Positions 1 to 10,750 of a DNA stretch of 64,000 nucleotides are shown here, one piece after another. Under the pieces are notes generated by a model. It was not told the DNA's origin and searched no databases. It worked only from the letters and a program-made list of their open reading frames with translations. The DNA is taken from NCBI GenBank assembly GCA_001028815.1, contig LDJB01000001.1, positions 639,634-703,633 on the forward strand, written 5' to 3'. Each line of letters opens with the position of its first letter. Position 1 is the first letter of the stretch. Both the position numbers and the translations under genes were made by a program. The DNA comes from Peptococcaceae bacterium 1109. GTDB lineage: Bacteria; Bacillota; Limnochordia; Darwinibacteriales; Darwinibacteriaceae.

Positions 1-910
1 CGAGGCTGGTCCCAGAATACTGCTCCGTAATTGTCTCTTGGCTGCGAACCAGGCCGCCATCGCGGGTGATGGGGGTGAATGTCTCGCTGTACACCTGATG
101 GGAGTCAAAATCTAGGGTAGCACTTACCCGCGCGACTACATTGCCATACCCATAGATTCGCTCAAGCATGGCTACGATGTTATCTTCTAGCTGTTTCTCG
201 TAAGCCCGCTCCAGCTCAAACCGGGCAGCAAACGCCTCACCGTTAAGCTGCTGAGGATCGGGGCTGCTCAACACATTGCCTCGACTGTCTACGATGGTCA
301 CATTATCGCTGGTGAGCCCCTCGACGCTGGCAGCAACTAGGTTGGCGATGGCCCTAACCTGGGAGCTGGTGAGGGTGTTCCCTGGCCGTAGGTGCAGAAG
401 TACTGAGGCACTCGCGGGCCGGGACTCCCTGATAAACAGCGAACGCTGGGGTAGGACGATATGTATGCGGGCATCCTGTACTGCGTTAATCTGGCGAATG
501 GTGCGGGTTAGTTCCCCTTGCAGTGCCCACTGGTAGCGCAGTTGGCGGTCAGCTTCTGTCTCACCGATGCGGGTGCTGTTAAAAATCTCAAAGCCAACCA
601 CCCCTCCTGCAGGAAGCCCCCCGGAAGCCAGGGCGATCCTAGTCTCCAGGACTTGATCAGCAGGAACCAGCACAGCGGTTCCGTTTTCGGCCAACTGATA
701 TGGGGTGCCCCGCTCCTGGAGGGCTGTCACCACAGCCGCGGCATCCTCCGGCTGAAGGTTCGCAAAGAGAACCTCATAATCCACATTGGAAAACAATGTA
801 ATAAAGACCAATAAGGCAAAAACACCGAGAACAAGAGTAATCGCCCCTATCTGCATGGGCCTTGACAGCTTGCCCCAGGTGTCTCTGAGAGATGAGAGAA
901 CTGTGCTCAT
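1..910 (-). CDS. fliF: Flagellar M-ring protein FliF, N-terminal part (runs off window start)
   Basis: Minus-strand translation from CAT at 908-910: MSTVLSSLRDTWGKLSRPMQIGAITLVLGVFALLVFITLFSNVDYEVLFANLQPEDAAAVVTALQERGTPYQL..., typical FliF; upstream of fliE. Confidence 0.9.
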   Translation of the reverse strand, partial: MSTVLSSLRDTWGKLSRPMQIGAITLVLGVFALLVFITLFSNVDYEVLFANLQPEDAAAVVTALQERGTPYQLAENGTAVLVPADQVLETRIALASGGLPAGGVVGFEIFNSTRIGETEADRQLRYQWALQGELTRTIRQINAVQDARIHIVLPQRSLFIRESRPASASVLLHLRPGNTLTSSQVRAIANLVAASVEGLTSDNVTIVDSRGNVLSSPDPQQLNGEAFAARFELERAYEKQLEDNIVAMLERIYGYGNVVARVSATLDFDSHQVYSETFTPITRDGGLVRSQETITEQYSGTSL

Positions 911-923
911 AGTCACCACCTAG

Positions 924-1208
924 CTAAACCTGCATGCGCATGATTTCTTGGTATGCTTCAATGAGTTTACTGCGAATTGCTATGGTAAGCTGTAACGCCA
1001 GGTTTGCTTGTTCGGCGATGATCATGGCATCATGGAACTCCATTTCGCCTGAAATCAGTTGTTGATACGCGACGTCAGACTGAATCTGCATGTCATTAAC
1101 TCGCCTCAGAGCATTGCTGAGGACGTCACGGAACGCCGCCTCACTAGAAGCCGTGCTAGTTGGCTTGGCTTGCGGTCTGGCCAGGGGAGCAGCACCGTCA
1201 ATCCGCAT
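924..1208 (-). CDS. fliE: Flagellar hook-basal body protein FliE
   Basis: ORF with FliE C-terminal pattern (LQLTIAIRSKLIEAYQEIMRMQV); between fliF and flgC. Confidence 0.92.
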   Translation of the reverse strand: MRIDGAAPLARPQAKPTSTASSEAAFRDVLSNALRRVNDMQIQSDVAYQQLISGEMEFHDAMIIAEQANLALQLTIAIRSKLIEAYQEIMRMQV

Positions 1209-1233
1209 TTGGAACCCTCCTTATCACCAATGG

Positions 1234-1665
1234 TTAGCGGCCGATCTCTAAGGCTCTTTGCGCCATCTGCTTGGCGGCGTTTAGAGCAGTGATGTTGGCC
1301 TCATAGGCCCGCGTCGCTGATACTAGGTCTACCATTTCCCGCACCACATTCACATTAGGCATGGCAACATAGCCATCCCCATTTGCATCAGGATGCTGTG
1401 GATCGTAGACCAGGCGTGGCTCAGAATCATCACTGATAATGCCCACAACCCGTACCCCCTGGCCGGCTTGTCCCGTCCGGGAAAAGCCTGGTCGCATTGC
1501 CCCCTCGAGCAGCGGTGCAAAAACTGGTACTTGCCTGCGGTAAGGGCCACCTTCCGGAGTACGCGTCGTTTCCGCATTTGCGAGATTGTTCGCGATGGTG
1601 TCCATTCGCAGGCGCTCAGCGGTTAATCCTGAAGCGCTGATACGAAAAGCCCGAAATGTCGACAT
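1234..1665 (-). CDS. flgC: Flagellar basal-body rod protein FlgC
   Basis: FRISASGLTAERLRMDTIANNLANAETTRTPEGGPYRRQ. Confidence 0.95.
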   Translation of the reverse strand: MSTFRAFRISASGLTAERLRMDTIANNLANAETTRTPEGGPYRRQVPVFAPLLEGAMRPGFSRTGQAGQGVRVVGIISDDSEPRLVYDPQHPDANGDGYVAMPNVNVVREMVDLVSATRAYEANITALNAAKQMAQRALEIGR

Positions 1666-1667
1666 TC

Positions 1668-2066
1668 CTAACCTCTCCCTTCGGTGATGGCACTCCGCAG
1701 CGAACGCAATTTGCGGCTAACAGCTTCAACGAGAGCCTGGTAGTACAGCTGATTTTCCGCAACCAAAGCCATTTCCCGATCGGGATCAACATTGTTCCCA
1801 TCGTTCCGCATGGTTGTGCTGTTATCCTGCACAACTCGCCACGCTACCCCCGTTGTGCGGCGGAACTCCAGGTGTTTTCGGTGGGTGCGCGCTGCCCCGG
1901 GCCGTCGCAGGCGGGCGTTGTACTCGTCCGAGAACGAGGTTGTGATGACAACATCCGAGCGCTTAAAGCCGGGCGTGTTGGCGTTGGCCAAGTTGTTGCT
2001 CAGCACAGCATGGCGCTGGGTAGCTGCACCTAAGGCCTGCTGCAGCTGGTCCACTGTCTTAAACAC
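1668..2066 (-). CDS. flgB: Flagellar basal-body rod protein FlgB (GTG start)
   Basis: LQQALGAATQRHAVLSNNLANANTPGFKRSDV; adjacent to flgC. Confidence 0.93.
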   Translation of the reverse strand: MFKTVDQLQQALGAATQRHAVLSNNLANANTPGFKRSDVVITTSFSDEYNARLRRPGAARTHRKHLEFRRTTGVAWRVVQDNSTTMRNDGNNVDPDREMALVAENQLYYQALVEAVSRKLRSLRSAITEGRG

Positions 2067-2191
2067 GAGGCACCCCCCATTCGACTGATTACTTATCCTG
2101 TCTTGTCTTGTTCATTTCGCTGTAACCCAAGGAATTCCTTTTTTTCCTACAGAATCCGAGGAGTTTTCCGTTGGTTGGCTGGTTCGTGACG

Positions 2192-2232
2192 GAAAAAAGC
2201 CGGCAAGGGTTGTCCACCACTTGCCGACTTGC
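2192..2232 (-). terminator. Intrinsic terminator downstream of codY
   Basis: Minus strand AGTCGGCAAG...CTTGCCGGCTTTTTT hairpin plus T-run. Confidence 0.75.
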
Positions 2233-2233
2233 C

Positions 2234-2977
2234 TCACTTTATGCCAAGCGCTTCCTCTAGCTCTTTCGGCAGCAGTTCATTGAGCAATCGGACGTATGTG
2301 CCTTTCATGCCTAAGGAGTGGGTTTCAATGAGGCCAGCGCTTTCCAGCTTGCGCAGGCCGCTGATGACGACTGAGCGGGTGATACCCACTTCCTCCGCAG
2401 TCTTACTGATGATGATCATGCCGTCAAGCCCATCCAGCTGATTTATGATATGTCGCGCTGCCTGCTGCTCTGAGAAAGACATAGAACCGACAGCCACTTG
2501 GCAGGCGGTGCGCTGCCTGAACATGGCCTGGAGTTCATTCTCCTTCCAGCGGCCCATGAGCATTCCTAGGAGAGCCGCGGCATATTCCGCCATGAACTCC
2601 TCTACCTCGCTGAGTTCCCGGTGGTGGTTTATAATTAACGTTCCGAGGCGATCATCTCCCGCGACAATGGGGCAGAGGACAGCATGTTCTCTGGGGAGAT
2701 CAAGATTCTCCCCTGCTTCCCTGGCCAGGGGGCCTTCCACGTCACTAATCTGCTCCCGCACTATCTGGGGCAGGTCATCGATGTAAGCCCTCTCCCGTGC
2801 TGGAGCAGCGGCCAACAGTTCTCCGTCCCTGGTGAGGGCAGCCACAAGGGCCCCTCCCATTTCCTCAGTGAGGTCCAGCATGATTCCGGTAAAGTCCGGC
2901 TGGAAGCTGGCCAAGCCGCTGACCATGCGGTTCAGCCGGCGGACCCTGGTCAATACTTCCTGCCACTTTTCTGCCAT
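2234..2977 (-). CDS. codY: GTP-sensing transcriptional pleiotropic repressor CodY
   Basis: C-terminal HTH SKTAEEVGITRSVVISGLRKLESAGLIETHSLGMKGTYVRLLN; linked to hslUV/xerC. Confidence 0.95.
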   Translation of the reverse strand: MAEKWQEVLTRVRRLNRMVSGLASFQPDFTGIMLDLTEEMGGALVAALTRDGELLAAAPARERAYIDDLPQIVREQISDVEGPLAREAGENLDLPREHAVLCPIVAGDDRLGTLIINHHRELSEVEEFMAEYAAALLGMLMGRWKENELQAMFRQRTACQVAVGSMSFSEQQAARHIINQLDGLDGMIIISKTAEEVGITRSVVISGLRKLESAGLIETHSLGMKGTYVRLLNELLPKELEEALGIK

Positions 2978-2998
2978 TTGCTCCTCCCCTCCTTTGCG

Positions 2999-4384
2999 CT
3001 AAAGGATGTACCGCGAGAGATCGTCATCCTCGGCGATGGGCTGCAGTTTGCTGCGCACGTAGGGCTCATCGATCACAACTTGCCGGGGATTGCCATCTGC
3101 AGTAAAGCTCACATCTTCCAGGATTTTTTCCATAATCGTATGAAGGCGGCGCGCACCGATGTTCTCCGTCCTACTGTTCACTTCCGCGGCCCACTGGGCG
3201 ATTGCCGAGATGCCATCTTCCGTAAACTGCAGCTGGATGTTCTCCGTGGCCAGCAGGGCGGTGTACTGTTTAGTCAACGAGTTTTGAGGTTCCGTAAGTA
3301 TCCTCGCGAAGTCGCTTGGGCGGAGACTTTCAAGGTTGACTCGAATGGGGAACCGCCCCTGCAGTTCTGGGATGAGGTCGCTGGGCTTGGAAACATGGAA
3401 GGCCCCTGCCGCGATGAACAACATGTGATCAGTACGGACAGGCCCTACCTTTGTTATGACTGTGGACCCCTCAACTATGGGGAGAATGTCCCGCTGCACC
3501 CCTTCCCTGGATACATCGGGGCCCGATCCTCCTGGAGTGCCAACCACTTTATCAATCTCGTCAATGAAGATGATACCTGATTCTTCAGCGCGGCTTATCG
3601 CTTCCCTGGTGATGGCATCCATATCCAAGAGCTTGCCCGCTTCCTCCTGCAGGATAATGTTCCGCGCCTCTGCGACAGTAAGCTTGCGCTTCACCCGCTT
3701 CTTCGGGAGAAAACTTCCCAGCGCTTCATTGAGGCTGGCCCCCAGGTCTTCTAGGCCGCTCCCAGGGAGCAGCTCCATAAAGGGCGACCGTTGCTCCTCT
3801 ATTTCCAGTTCTACCACGTGGTTTTCCAGTTCTCCTAGGCGCAGGAGCTTGCGATAGCGCTCTCGCTCCTCTCGCCGCTTGTCTTCATCCAGCGGTGGTT
3901 GAGGCTCCGCTGCCTTTGGCTCTGCCATTCCCCAGAACAGTGAGAGGGGGTTAGAGGCGCCTGCTCGCTTCGGGGGTGGGACAAACAGATCAATGATCCG
4001 ATCTTCTGCCATCCTTTCCGCTTCGCCCGCCACATCTCGCATCTTCTCTTCCTTGACCATGCGGATGGCAGCATCCACCAGTTCCCGCACTGCCGACTCC
4101 ACATCCCGTCCAACATAGCCCACTTCAGTGAACTTCGTGGCCTCCACCTTGACGAAGGGAGCGCTGGCAAGCCTTGCCAGGCGGCGGGCGATTTCTGTCT
4201 TGCCCACGCCTGTAGGGCCGATCATGAGGATGTTTTTGGGCATGACCTCTTCTCTAAGCTCAGGGGGGAGCTTAGCCCGGCGGTAGCGGTTGCGCAGAGC
4301 AATTGCCACTGCCCGTTTCGCCTCTTCCTGCCCGATAATATATCGGTCTAGTTCTTGCACAATTTCTCGAGGTGTTAGTTCCAC
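2999..4384 (-). CDS. hslU: ATP-dependent protease ATPase subunit HslU (ClpY)
   Basis: [36 protein letters not shown], Walker [16 protein letters not shown]. Confidence 0.97.
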   Translation of the reverse strand: MELTPREIVQELDRYIIGQEEAKRAVAIALRNRYRRAKLPPELREEVMPKNILMIGPTGVGKTEIARRLARLASAPFVKVEATKFTEVGYVGRDVESAVRELVDAAIRMVKEEKMRDVAGEAERMAEDRIIDLFVPPPKRAGASNPLSLFWGMAEPKAAEPQPPLDEDKRREERERYRKLLRLGELENHVVELEIEEQRSPFMELLPGSGLEDLGASLNEALGSFLPKKRVKRKLTVAEARNIILQEEAGKLLDMDAITREAISRAEESGIIFIDEIDKVVGTPGGSGPDVSREGVQRDILPIVEGSTVITKVGPVRTDHMLFIAAGAFHVSKPSDLIPELQGRFPIRVNLESLRPSDFARILTEPQNSLTKQYTALLATENIQLQFTEDGISAIAQWAAEVNSRTENIGARRLHTIMEKILEDVSFTADGNPRQVVIDEPYVRSKLQPIAEDDDLSRYIL

Positions 4385-4398
4385 GGCGATACCCCCAG

Positions 4399-4953
4399 CT
4401 AATTCTTGAGTTCCAGCACCGCGACGTTATTATTTGTGTACACACAAATGTCCGCGGCAATGAGGATGGACTCCCGCGCTATCTCTCCAGCTGTAAGGCT
4501 TGAATGAGCTGCTAATGCTTTGGCCGCAGCCATCGCGTACGGGCCCCCAGAGCCGATCGCGGTGATGCCATCATCTGGCTCAATGATGTCACCTGAGCCT
4601 GAGATCACCAAGATATGGCTGGCATCAGCGACTACCAGCATCGCTTCTAAGCGGCGCAGGTAGCGATCCTGGCGCCAGTCTTTCGCGAGCTCCACTGCTG
4701 CTCGTACCAGTTGGTTAGAGTGATCCTTGAGCTTATTCTCAAACAGTTCGAACAGGGTAAAGGCATCTGCCGCGGAACCGGCGAACCCCGCGATGATGGA
4801 TCCATCGGCAAGGGACCTGAGTTTCACAGCATTGTGCTTCATGATCGTGTTCTGGCCGAAGGTTACCTGGCCGTCACCGGCCATGGCGGTCTGGCCGCCT
4901 TTCCGCACGGCCACAATGGTAGTGGCTTGGAAGTTCACGGTTTCTCTCCTCAC
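4399..4953 (-). CDS. hslV: ATP-dependent protease peptidase subunit HslV (ClpQ)
   Basis: [24 protein letters not shown] with short N-terminal extension; adjacent to hslU. Confidence 0.96.
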   Translation of the reverse strand: MRRETVNFQATTIVAVRKGGQTAMAGDGQVTFGQNTIMKHNAVKLRSLADGSIIAGFAGSAADAFTLFELFENKLKDHSNQLVRAAVELAKDWRQDRYLRRLEAMLVVADASHILVISGSGDIIEPDDGITAIGSGGPYAMAAAKALAAHSSLTAGEIARESILIAADICVYTNNNVAVLELKN

Positions 4954-5852
4954 TATGCTCGGGGGTGAGCTCTGTTGTACACCGACTTCAACCGGCTCTG
5001 GCTAACCCTCGTATACAGCTGAGTCGCAGATAGATTCGCGTGGCCCAGCATTTCTTGGACGGAGCGTAGATCTGCTCCCCCATCCAGGAGATGAGTGGCG
5101 AAGCTGTGCCGGAAGGTGTGTGGTGAAATGTCTTTGGGGATGCCAGCCTTTTCCACCAGCCGATCCAATATATACTGTACGCCTCGGGTGGTAAGCCTAG
5201 TACCCTGGGAATTGAGAAAAAGAGCAGTTTCTTCCCTGCTCTTTACAAGTTCCGGCCGGTGGCGGAGGTAGCGCTCCACATGAGCTAAGGCGGCCTCGTG
5301 GCAGGGCACAATTCTCTCTTTGCGGCCTTTTCCGAATACCCGGATAAATGAGTTGGTGAAATCAACGTCATGGATATCGAGGTTCACCAGCTCGGCCACC
5401 CTGATGCCCGTAGCGTACAGCACTTCAAACATGGCCCGGTTGCGCAGGGCGAGGACAGGGTTCTCGCTCACCTCAGCCTCAAGGAGGGTATCCACCTCAT
5501 CAACGGTCATGACCGCGGGCAGCCGCTTCCCCTGCCGTGGAGTCTTGATGCCCCGGGCAAAGTCTGTGGGAATCACCGCAGTGCGGGCAAGGTACTTACT
5601 AAAGCCCCGAATGGCTGCTAAGATACGGGCGATGGATGTACGGGAATAGCGGTTTACTGTGAGGTATGTGAGGTAGTCCCGGAGTAGGTGCTTGTCCAAG
5701 GATGTGACCTTCGCTGGTTTCTCCAAGATCTGACATTGCTCCGCCGCAAAAGCCCAAAATTGCTCCAAATCCCGGGTGTATGCCTCCAAGGTGGCAGGTG
5801 CCAAGTTGCGGTTCAACTCTAAGTGCTGAATGTACTCTTGGATGTACTCCAC
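4953..5852 (-). CDS. xerC: Tyrosine recombinase XerC
   Basis: Integrase motifs [50 protein letters not shown]; codY-hslUV-xerC synteny. Confidence 0.94.
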   Translation of the reverse strand: MEYIQEYIQHLELNRNLAPATLEAYTRDLEQFWAFAAEQCQILEKPAKVTSLDKHLLRDYLTYLTVNRYSRTSIARILAAIRGFSKYLARTAVIPTDFARGIKTPRQGKRLPAVMTVDEVDTLLEAEVSENPVLALRNRAMFEVLYATGIRVAELVNLDIHDVDFTNSFIRVFGKGRKERIVPCHEAALAHVERYLRHRPELVKSREETALFLNSQGTRLTTRGVQYILDRLVEKAGIPKDISPHTFRHSFATHLLDGGADLRSVQEMLGHANLSATQLYTRVSQSRLKSVYNRAHPRA

Positions 5853-7163
5853 TTAGTTCTCCTCCACCGCACTGAGGTAGGTCTCCAAAGACTTGGTGGC
5901 CCGATCCACGTAAGCAACCTTCCGGGCCTGCTTGTCCCTGATGCGCTCAGGGAATGGCGGCAGAATACCGAAATTGGCATTCATGGGTTGGAAGTGCTTG
6001 GGATCAGCCGAGGAAATGTAGCGTGCTAAAGCGCCTGTCATAGTGTCTTCGGGAAGAACCAGGGGTTTACGCCCGTCCGCAAGGCGCGCGGCATTCACCC
6101 CCGCCACCAGGCCGGAGGCGGTGCTTTCCATGTACCCCTCTACCCCAGTCAGCTGGCCGGCTAAGAGAACGTTGGTGAAGTGCCGCATCTGGAATGTGGG
6201 GAGCAGCACTTCTGGGGAGTTAACGAAGGTGTTGCGGTGCATCACGCCGTAGCGCACAAATTCAGCTTCCCTCAAGGCAGGTATCATGCGGAACACACGC
6301 CGTTGTTCCCCCCACTTCAGCCTCGTTTGACAGCCCACTAGGTTAAACAGGGTGGCCTTGGTATTCTCTTTCCGGAGCTGCAGCACCGCATAGGGGCGCC
6401 GGCCGGAAGGGCCGGCCAGGCCAACAGGTTTAAAGGGGCCGTAACGGATGGCATCTTTCCCCCGCTTGGCCAAGACTTCAATGGGCATGCAGCCTTCGAA
6501 GACCGCGAGATCCTCCTCCAACTCACCGTGGACTGGGGCCAGCTCTGCGGTAACTAGCGCTTCCCAGAAGGCTTCGTATTCTTCTTTGTCCATCGGGCAG
6601 TTGAAGTAATCCGCATCGCCGCGGCCGTAGCGCGCGGCCCAAAATCCTGCTTGATAGTGGATGGTAGCTCCATCCACTATGGGAGCAGCCGCATCGTAAA
6701 AGTGCAGGTTTTCACTATCCGTCATCTTCTGCAAGACATCTGTGAGAGGATCGCTCGTTAAGGGGCCAGTGGCGATAACCGTAATACCTTCTGGAATCTC
6801 CGTCCATTCTTCTCTGACCACTGTGATCCTTGGATGGGCGGAGATCCTCTCCGTCACACGGCGAGCAAAAAGATTGCGGTCCACAGCCAAGGCACCGCCC
6901 GCGGGCACCTGCACCTCCTTGGCCGTTTGGAGGATGAGGGAGCCCATGCGCTCTAGTTCCAACTTGAGCAATCCTGGCGCGGTGCTCTCCACTTGCGAGC
7001 CGAGGGAGTTGGAGCACACTAGTTCGGCGAAATCGCCTGTGGTGTGGGCTGGGGTAAGCTTCTCAGGCCGCATTTCCCACAAGCGAACCAGAAAGCCCCG
7101 TTCTGCGATTTGCCACGCCGCTTCACATCCTGCAAGGCCTGCCCCGATTACGTTGATGGTCAT
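5853..7163 (-). CDS. trmFO: Methylenetetrahydrofolate--tRNA-(uracil-5-)-methyltransferase TrmFO
   Basis: INVIGAGLAGCEAAWQIAERGFLVRLWEMRPEKLTPAHTTGDFAELVCSNSL; FAD-binding GidA-like. Confidence 0.96.
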   Translation of the reverse strand: MTINVIGAGLAGCEAAWQIAERGFLVRLWEMRPEKLTPAHTTGDFAELVCSNSLGSQVESTAPGLLKLELERMGSLILQTAKEVQVPAGGALAVDRNLFARRVTERISAHPRITVVREEWTEIPEGITVIATGPLTSDPLTDVLQKMTDSENLHFYDAAAPIVDGATIHYQAGFWAARYGRGDADYFNCPMDKEEYEAFWEALVTAELAPVHGELEEDLAVFEGCMPIEVLAKRGKDAIRYGPFKPVGLAGPSGRRPYAVLQLRKENTKATLFNLVGCQTRLKWGEQRRVFRMIPALREAEFVRYGVMHRNTFVNSPEVLLPTFQMRHFTNVLLAGQLTGVEGYMESTASGLVAGVNAARLADGRKPLVLPEDTMTGALARYISSADPKHFQPMNANFGILPPFPERIRDKQARKVAYVDRATKSLETYLSAVEEN

Positions 7164-7169
7164 GGAACC

Positions 7170-9248
7170 TCAAACCTTTCCTGGACATTCTTTATTCGCG
7201 CAGATCGGCGGGGTGTTTTCCTTTTTCACAACGAGGAGGCTGCCGCAGTGTGGGCACTGTTGGTTAACTGGCCTGTACCAGCTGGTATAATCACAATCGG
7301 GATAATTGCTGCATCCGTAAAACAGCCGTCCCCGGCGGGACCTTCTTTCCACAATCTGTCCCCCTGGGCGGCCTGCGGCTTTGCAGGCAACACACTCAAC
7401 CCCTACTTCATTAAGGATGGGTTTGGTGTTCTTGCACTCTGGATAGCCGGGACAGGCGAGGAATTTCCCGAAGCGGCCCATCTTATAGACCATCTTCCGG
7501 CCGCACTTCTCGCACACTTCATCGCTTTCTTGATCTTGAATCTCGATTTTCTCCAGGTCATGATGGGCCTTTTCCAAATCAGCGGCAAACCCACTGTAGA
7601 AGCCCTTGATCACCTGGTGCCACACCGCTTCCCCTTCTTCAATACGGTCTAGCTCTTCTTCCATGGCCGCGGTAAACCCTGTATCTAGGAGCTTGGCGAA
7701 GTACTCCTTCAAGACATCCACGACTACGTAGCCAAGCTCCGTGGGGACAAAGCGCTTGTCTTCCAGCCTAACATATCCCCGCCGGACAATGGTGTCAATG
7801 ATGGGGGCATAGGTGCTCGGCCGCCCGATACCAAGCTCCTCCAGGGTTTTGACGAGCATGGCCTCGGTAAAGCGGGGCGGTGGTTGGGTGAAGTGCTGGT
7901 CTAGGTTCAAATCCACCAATGAAGCCTGTTCCCCTTCTTGCATGGGGGGCAGCATTCCCTGTTCCCCGTTCTCCCCATCGTCTTTGCCTTCCTCATATAG
8001 CTTAAGGAATCCTGGGAACTTGATAGTGGAGCCGTTAGCCCTAAACTCGTACTCGCCCACGGCAAGGTCCACGGCGACTACATCAAGGACTGCTGAGGCC
8101 ATCTGGCTGGCTACGAACCGTTCCCAAATCAGCTTGTAGAGGCGGAACTGATCCCGGCTGAGGTACTTCTGGACGTACGCTGGAGTGCGCTCTACAGCTG
8201 TAGGCCGGATGGCTTCGTGAGCTTCTTGGGCACCTTTCTTGGCGGTAAAGGTGCGAGGTTTGGCTGGCACATAATCCTTGCCGTATTCCCCTTCAATCAG
8301 CTTACGCACTGCGCTGAGGGCCTCATTGGAGACCCGGGTAGCATCGGTACGCATGTAGGTAATCAAGCCCACGGTGCCTTCATCGCCAACATCTAAGCCC
8401 TCATAGAGCTGTTGGGCAACCTGCATCGTCTTCTTGGCAGTAAAGCCCAGCTTACGCGCGGCTTCTTGCTGCATGGTGCTGGTGGTGAAGGGCGGCGCTG
8501 GGTTGCGTTTGCGCTCTCGGCGCTGCACTGCCTTAACTACCCAGGGAAGGCCTGTGATGTCCGTCTTGACCTTAAGGGCTGATTCTTCATTGGGAAGATC
8601 GATTTTCTTCCCTTGGTACCTGCTAAGCTTTGCGGTAAAAGGCTCCTCGCGAGCGGTGAGGAGCTGGGCAGTTATGGTCCAATATTCCTCCGGGACGAAG
8701 GCGTCGATTTCCCGCTGTCGGTCCACGATGATCCGCACCGCGACCGACTGCACCCGGCCTGCGCTCAGTCCTGGCTTGATCTTGGCCCAGAGCAAGGGGC
8801 TCAGTTGGTAGCCAACGATCCGGTCAAGTACCCGGCGGGCTTGCTGGGCATCAACCAAGTCCTGGCTGATGGGCCGGGGATTCTTGATGGACTGCTTGAC
8901 CGCATCTTTGGTGATTTCCCGAAACTCAATGCGGCAGTTGTCCTCTTGCACATCGAGGGCATGGGCCAGGTGCCACGCGATGGCTTCCCCCTCCCGGTCC
9001 GGGTCTGTTGCTACCAGGACCCGATCTGCCTTTCTTGCAGCATCCCTGAGCTCTTTCAGGACGGGGCCTTTTCCCCGGATGGTGATGTATTTTGGCTCAA
9101 AGTTGTTTTCAATATCTATGCCAAACTGGCTTTTCGGAAGGTCACGCACGTGGCCCATGGAAGCTTTGACCACGTAATTCCGGCCCAGGAATCTCGCAAT
9201 CGTCCGGGCCTTAGCTGGTGACTCCACGATGACAAGTGATTTACCCAA
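7170..9248 (-). CDS. topA: DNA topoisomerase I; probable TTG start at 9246-9248 preceded by GGAGGT
   Basis: GKSLVIVESPAKARTIARFLG; C-terminal zinc-ribbon repeats CEKCGRKM..., CPHCGSLL. ATG at 9332 in the ORF track looks too far upstream. Confidence 0.95.
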   Translation of the reverse strand: MGKSLVIVESPAKARTIARFLGRNYVVKASMGHVRDLPKSQFGIDIENNFEPKYITIRGKGPVLKELRDAARKADRVLVATDPDREGEAIAWHLAHALDVQEDNCRIEFREITKDAVKQSIKNPRPISQDLVDAQQARRVLDRIVGYQLSPLLWAKIKPGLSAGRVQSVAVRIIVDRQREIDAFVPEEYWTITAQLLTAREEPFTAKLSRYQGKKIDLPNEESALKVKTDITGLPWVVKAVQRRERKRNPAPPFTTSTMQQEAARKLGFTAKKTMQVAQQLYEGLDVGDEGTVGLITYMRTDATRVSNEALSAVRKLIEGEYGKDYVPAKPRTFTAKKGAQEAHEAIRPTAVERTPAYVQKYLSRDQFRLYKLIWERFVASQMASAVLDVVAVDLAVGEYEFRANGSTIKFPGFLKLYEEGKDDGENGEQGMLPPMQEGEQASLVDLNLDQHFTQPPPRFTEAMLVKTLEELGIGRPSTYAPIIDTIVRRGYVRLEDKRFVPTELGYVVVDVLKEYFAKLLDTGFTAAMEEELDRIEEGEAVWHQVIKGFYSGFAADLEKAHHDLEKIEIQDQESDEVCEKCGRKMVYKMGRFGKFLACPGYPECKNTKPILNEVGVECVACKAAGRPGGQIVERRSRRGRLFYGCSNYPDCDYTSWYRPVNQQCPHCGSLLVVKKENTPPICANKECPGKV

Positions 9249-9350
9249 TGGGACACCTCCACGCGCACGGAAGGGAGGACCGTGTCCTCCCCAACCCGCT
9301 TGAATACTGACATTATATTGCCTTTGGATCATTTATGCAAGGGGGATGCC

Positions 9351-10373
9351 CTATCCTCGGCCCTTGCTTGCCAGTTCTAGATCGGTAAGGCGAGCTAAAA
9401 CATGGCTGATTGGGATCCTCAATAAGGCACTAATCTCATCTGGGGAAGCCCCTCTGTGGTAGAGCTTTGCCAGCTCATCTAAATGTTCCCCGGAAGCCTC
9501 GCTGACCTCATCAAGCCCTAGGAGGACGTCGCTGGGGTCAGCGGCCAGGCCTGCGCCTTGCTGGATTAGGCGGTTGGTGCCTTCCCGGAGCGGGTCAGCG
9601 ATGGCACCGGGGATGGCCCACACATCCTTGCCGCATTCCGCAGCCCAGTCCGCGGTGTTTAGGGCACCCGACTTCAGGCTAGCCTCCACCACCAGCAGGC
9701 GCTGGGAAAGGCCTGCGATGATCCGGTTCCGCCTAGGGAAGTTTCCGGGGACCGTGGGGTGAGTGCTGGCAAACTCGCTCACCAGCGCCCCTTGTTTAGC
9801 AATCTGCTCTGCCAATCCCCTATGCTCCGCTGGATAGATGCTGCCGATGTGAGAGCCGAGGACAGCCACAGTTTCGCCACCGGCGCGCAGCGCAGCTAAG
9901 TGGGCTTGTTTGTCGATGCCCCGGGCCAGCCCGCTGACTACCGCAAACCCTCTTCGAGCAAACTCCTGGGAGAATACCCAGGCCTGCCGTTGTCCAGCAG
10001 GGGAAGGCCGCCTCGTTCCCACAACCCCAATGCAGTGCTTTCGGGGCGCGTGCCCCACAATGTAGAGCACCGGGGGTGGAACTGCCAGGGAACGGAGCTC
10101 TTGGGGGTAGTTTTGATCCACTATGGTCACAATCCTACCGCCTTGCTTTCTTGCCCATTCCTCTTCTCTTACCGGGTCCACCTTCTCCCGCTGGGTAAGC
10201 AGCTGCTGGGCAATCTTCTCCCCGATCCCTGGAGTTTGCCTGAGGTCCTTCAGGTTAGCCTCCCATGCCTTATCTAGGCCTCCGAAGTGTTCCGCTAGCG
10301 CTCGCAGGCGAAGCCCGCCGATGCCTTGCACCATGTTAAAGGCAATAATGTACAGCCGATCCAGCTTGCCCAA
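9351..10373 (-). CDS. dprA: DNA processing protein DprA/Smf
   Basis: GVVGTRRPSPAGQ, SGLARGIDKQAHLAALRAGGETVAVLGSHIGSIYPAEH. Confidence 0.95.
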   Translation of the reverse strand: MGKLDRLYIIAFNMVQGIGGLRLRALAEHFGGLDKAWEANLKDLRQTPGIGEKIAQQLLTQREKVDPVREEEWARKQGGRIVTIVDQNYPQELRSLAVPPPVLYIVGHAPRKHCIGVVGTRRPSPAGQRQAWVFSQEFARRGFAVVSGLARGIDKQAHLAALRAGGETVAVLGSHIGSIYPAEHRGLAEQIAKQGALVSEFASTHPTVPGNFPRRNRIIAGLSQRLLVVEASLKSGALNTADWAAECGKDVWAIPGAIADPLREGTNRLIQQGAGLAADPSDVLLGLDEVSEASGEHLDELAKLYHRGASPDEISALLRIPISHVLARLTDLELASKGRG

Positions 10374-10385
10374 AGCCCACCCCCC

Positions 10386-10640
10386 TCACTCGTCGTCAAT
10401 TCCCAGGGGATCATCTATGAGGCTGTCCAAGATCGCCTGCAGTTCTTCTTCCCACTTAAGCTGATAAATGCGGAGCTCCACATCGCTCACTACAGAACCA
10501 CAGCGGCAGTTGCTGCAAAGCACACCGTACATGTGGCCGCGCCGCGCCTTAACGTTGTGGGGAGTATCAACACCGCAGATTGGACAGGGGAAAATGCGTG
10601 TCATGCCTACATCAAAGTCCAACTCTCCACCCCCTCCCAC
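10386..10640 (-). CDS. Small zinc-ribbon protein of unknown function (start may be the internal MTRIFPCPICG)
   Basis: CPIC and CSNC cysteine pairs; in line with the dprA operon. Confidence 0.65.
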   Translation of the reverse strand: MGGGGELDFDVGMTRIFPCPICGVDTPHNVKARRGHMYGVLCSNCRCGSVVSDVELRIYQLKWEEELQAILDSLIDDPLGIDDE

Positions 10641-10750
10641 TTGTCCCTGTTTAGCATGCCGAGGGAGGAGAGGTTCTATGTCAGGAAGGAATATTGCGAT
10701 TTTATATATAATATAACACTAATCAGAATTTAATGCAAGGAGGTTTCAGG

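Noticed and set aside
2684-3580. 298-aa + strand ORF antisense to hslU
   Set aside because: Overlaps an unambiguous conserved gene; composition typical of antisense open frames in GC-rich sequence, no recognisable domain.
4927-4953. Extended N-terminus of HslV as a novel propeptide
   Set aside because: A short N-terminal extension before the catalytic Thr/Ser is known in Firmicutes ClpQ/CodW; not novel.
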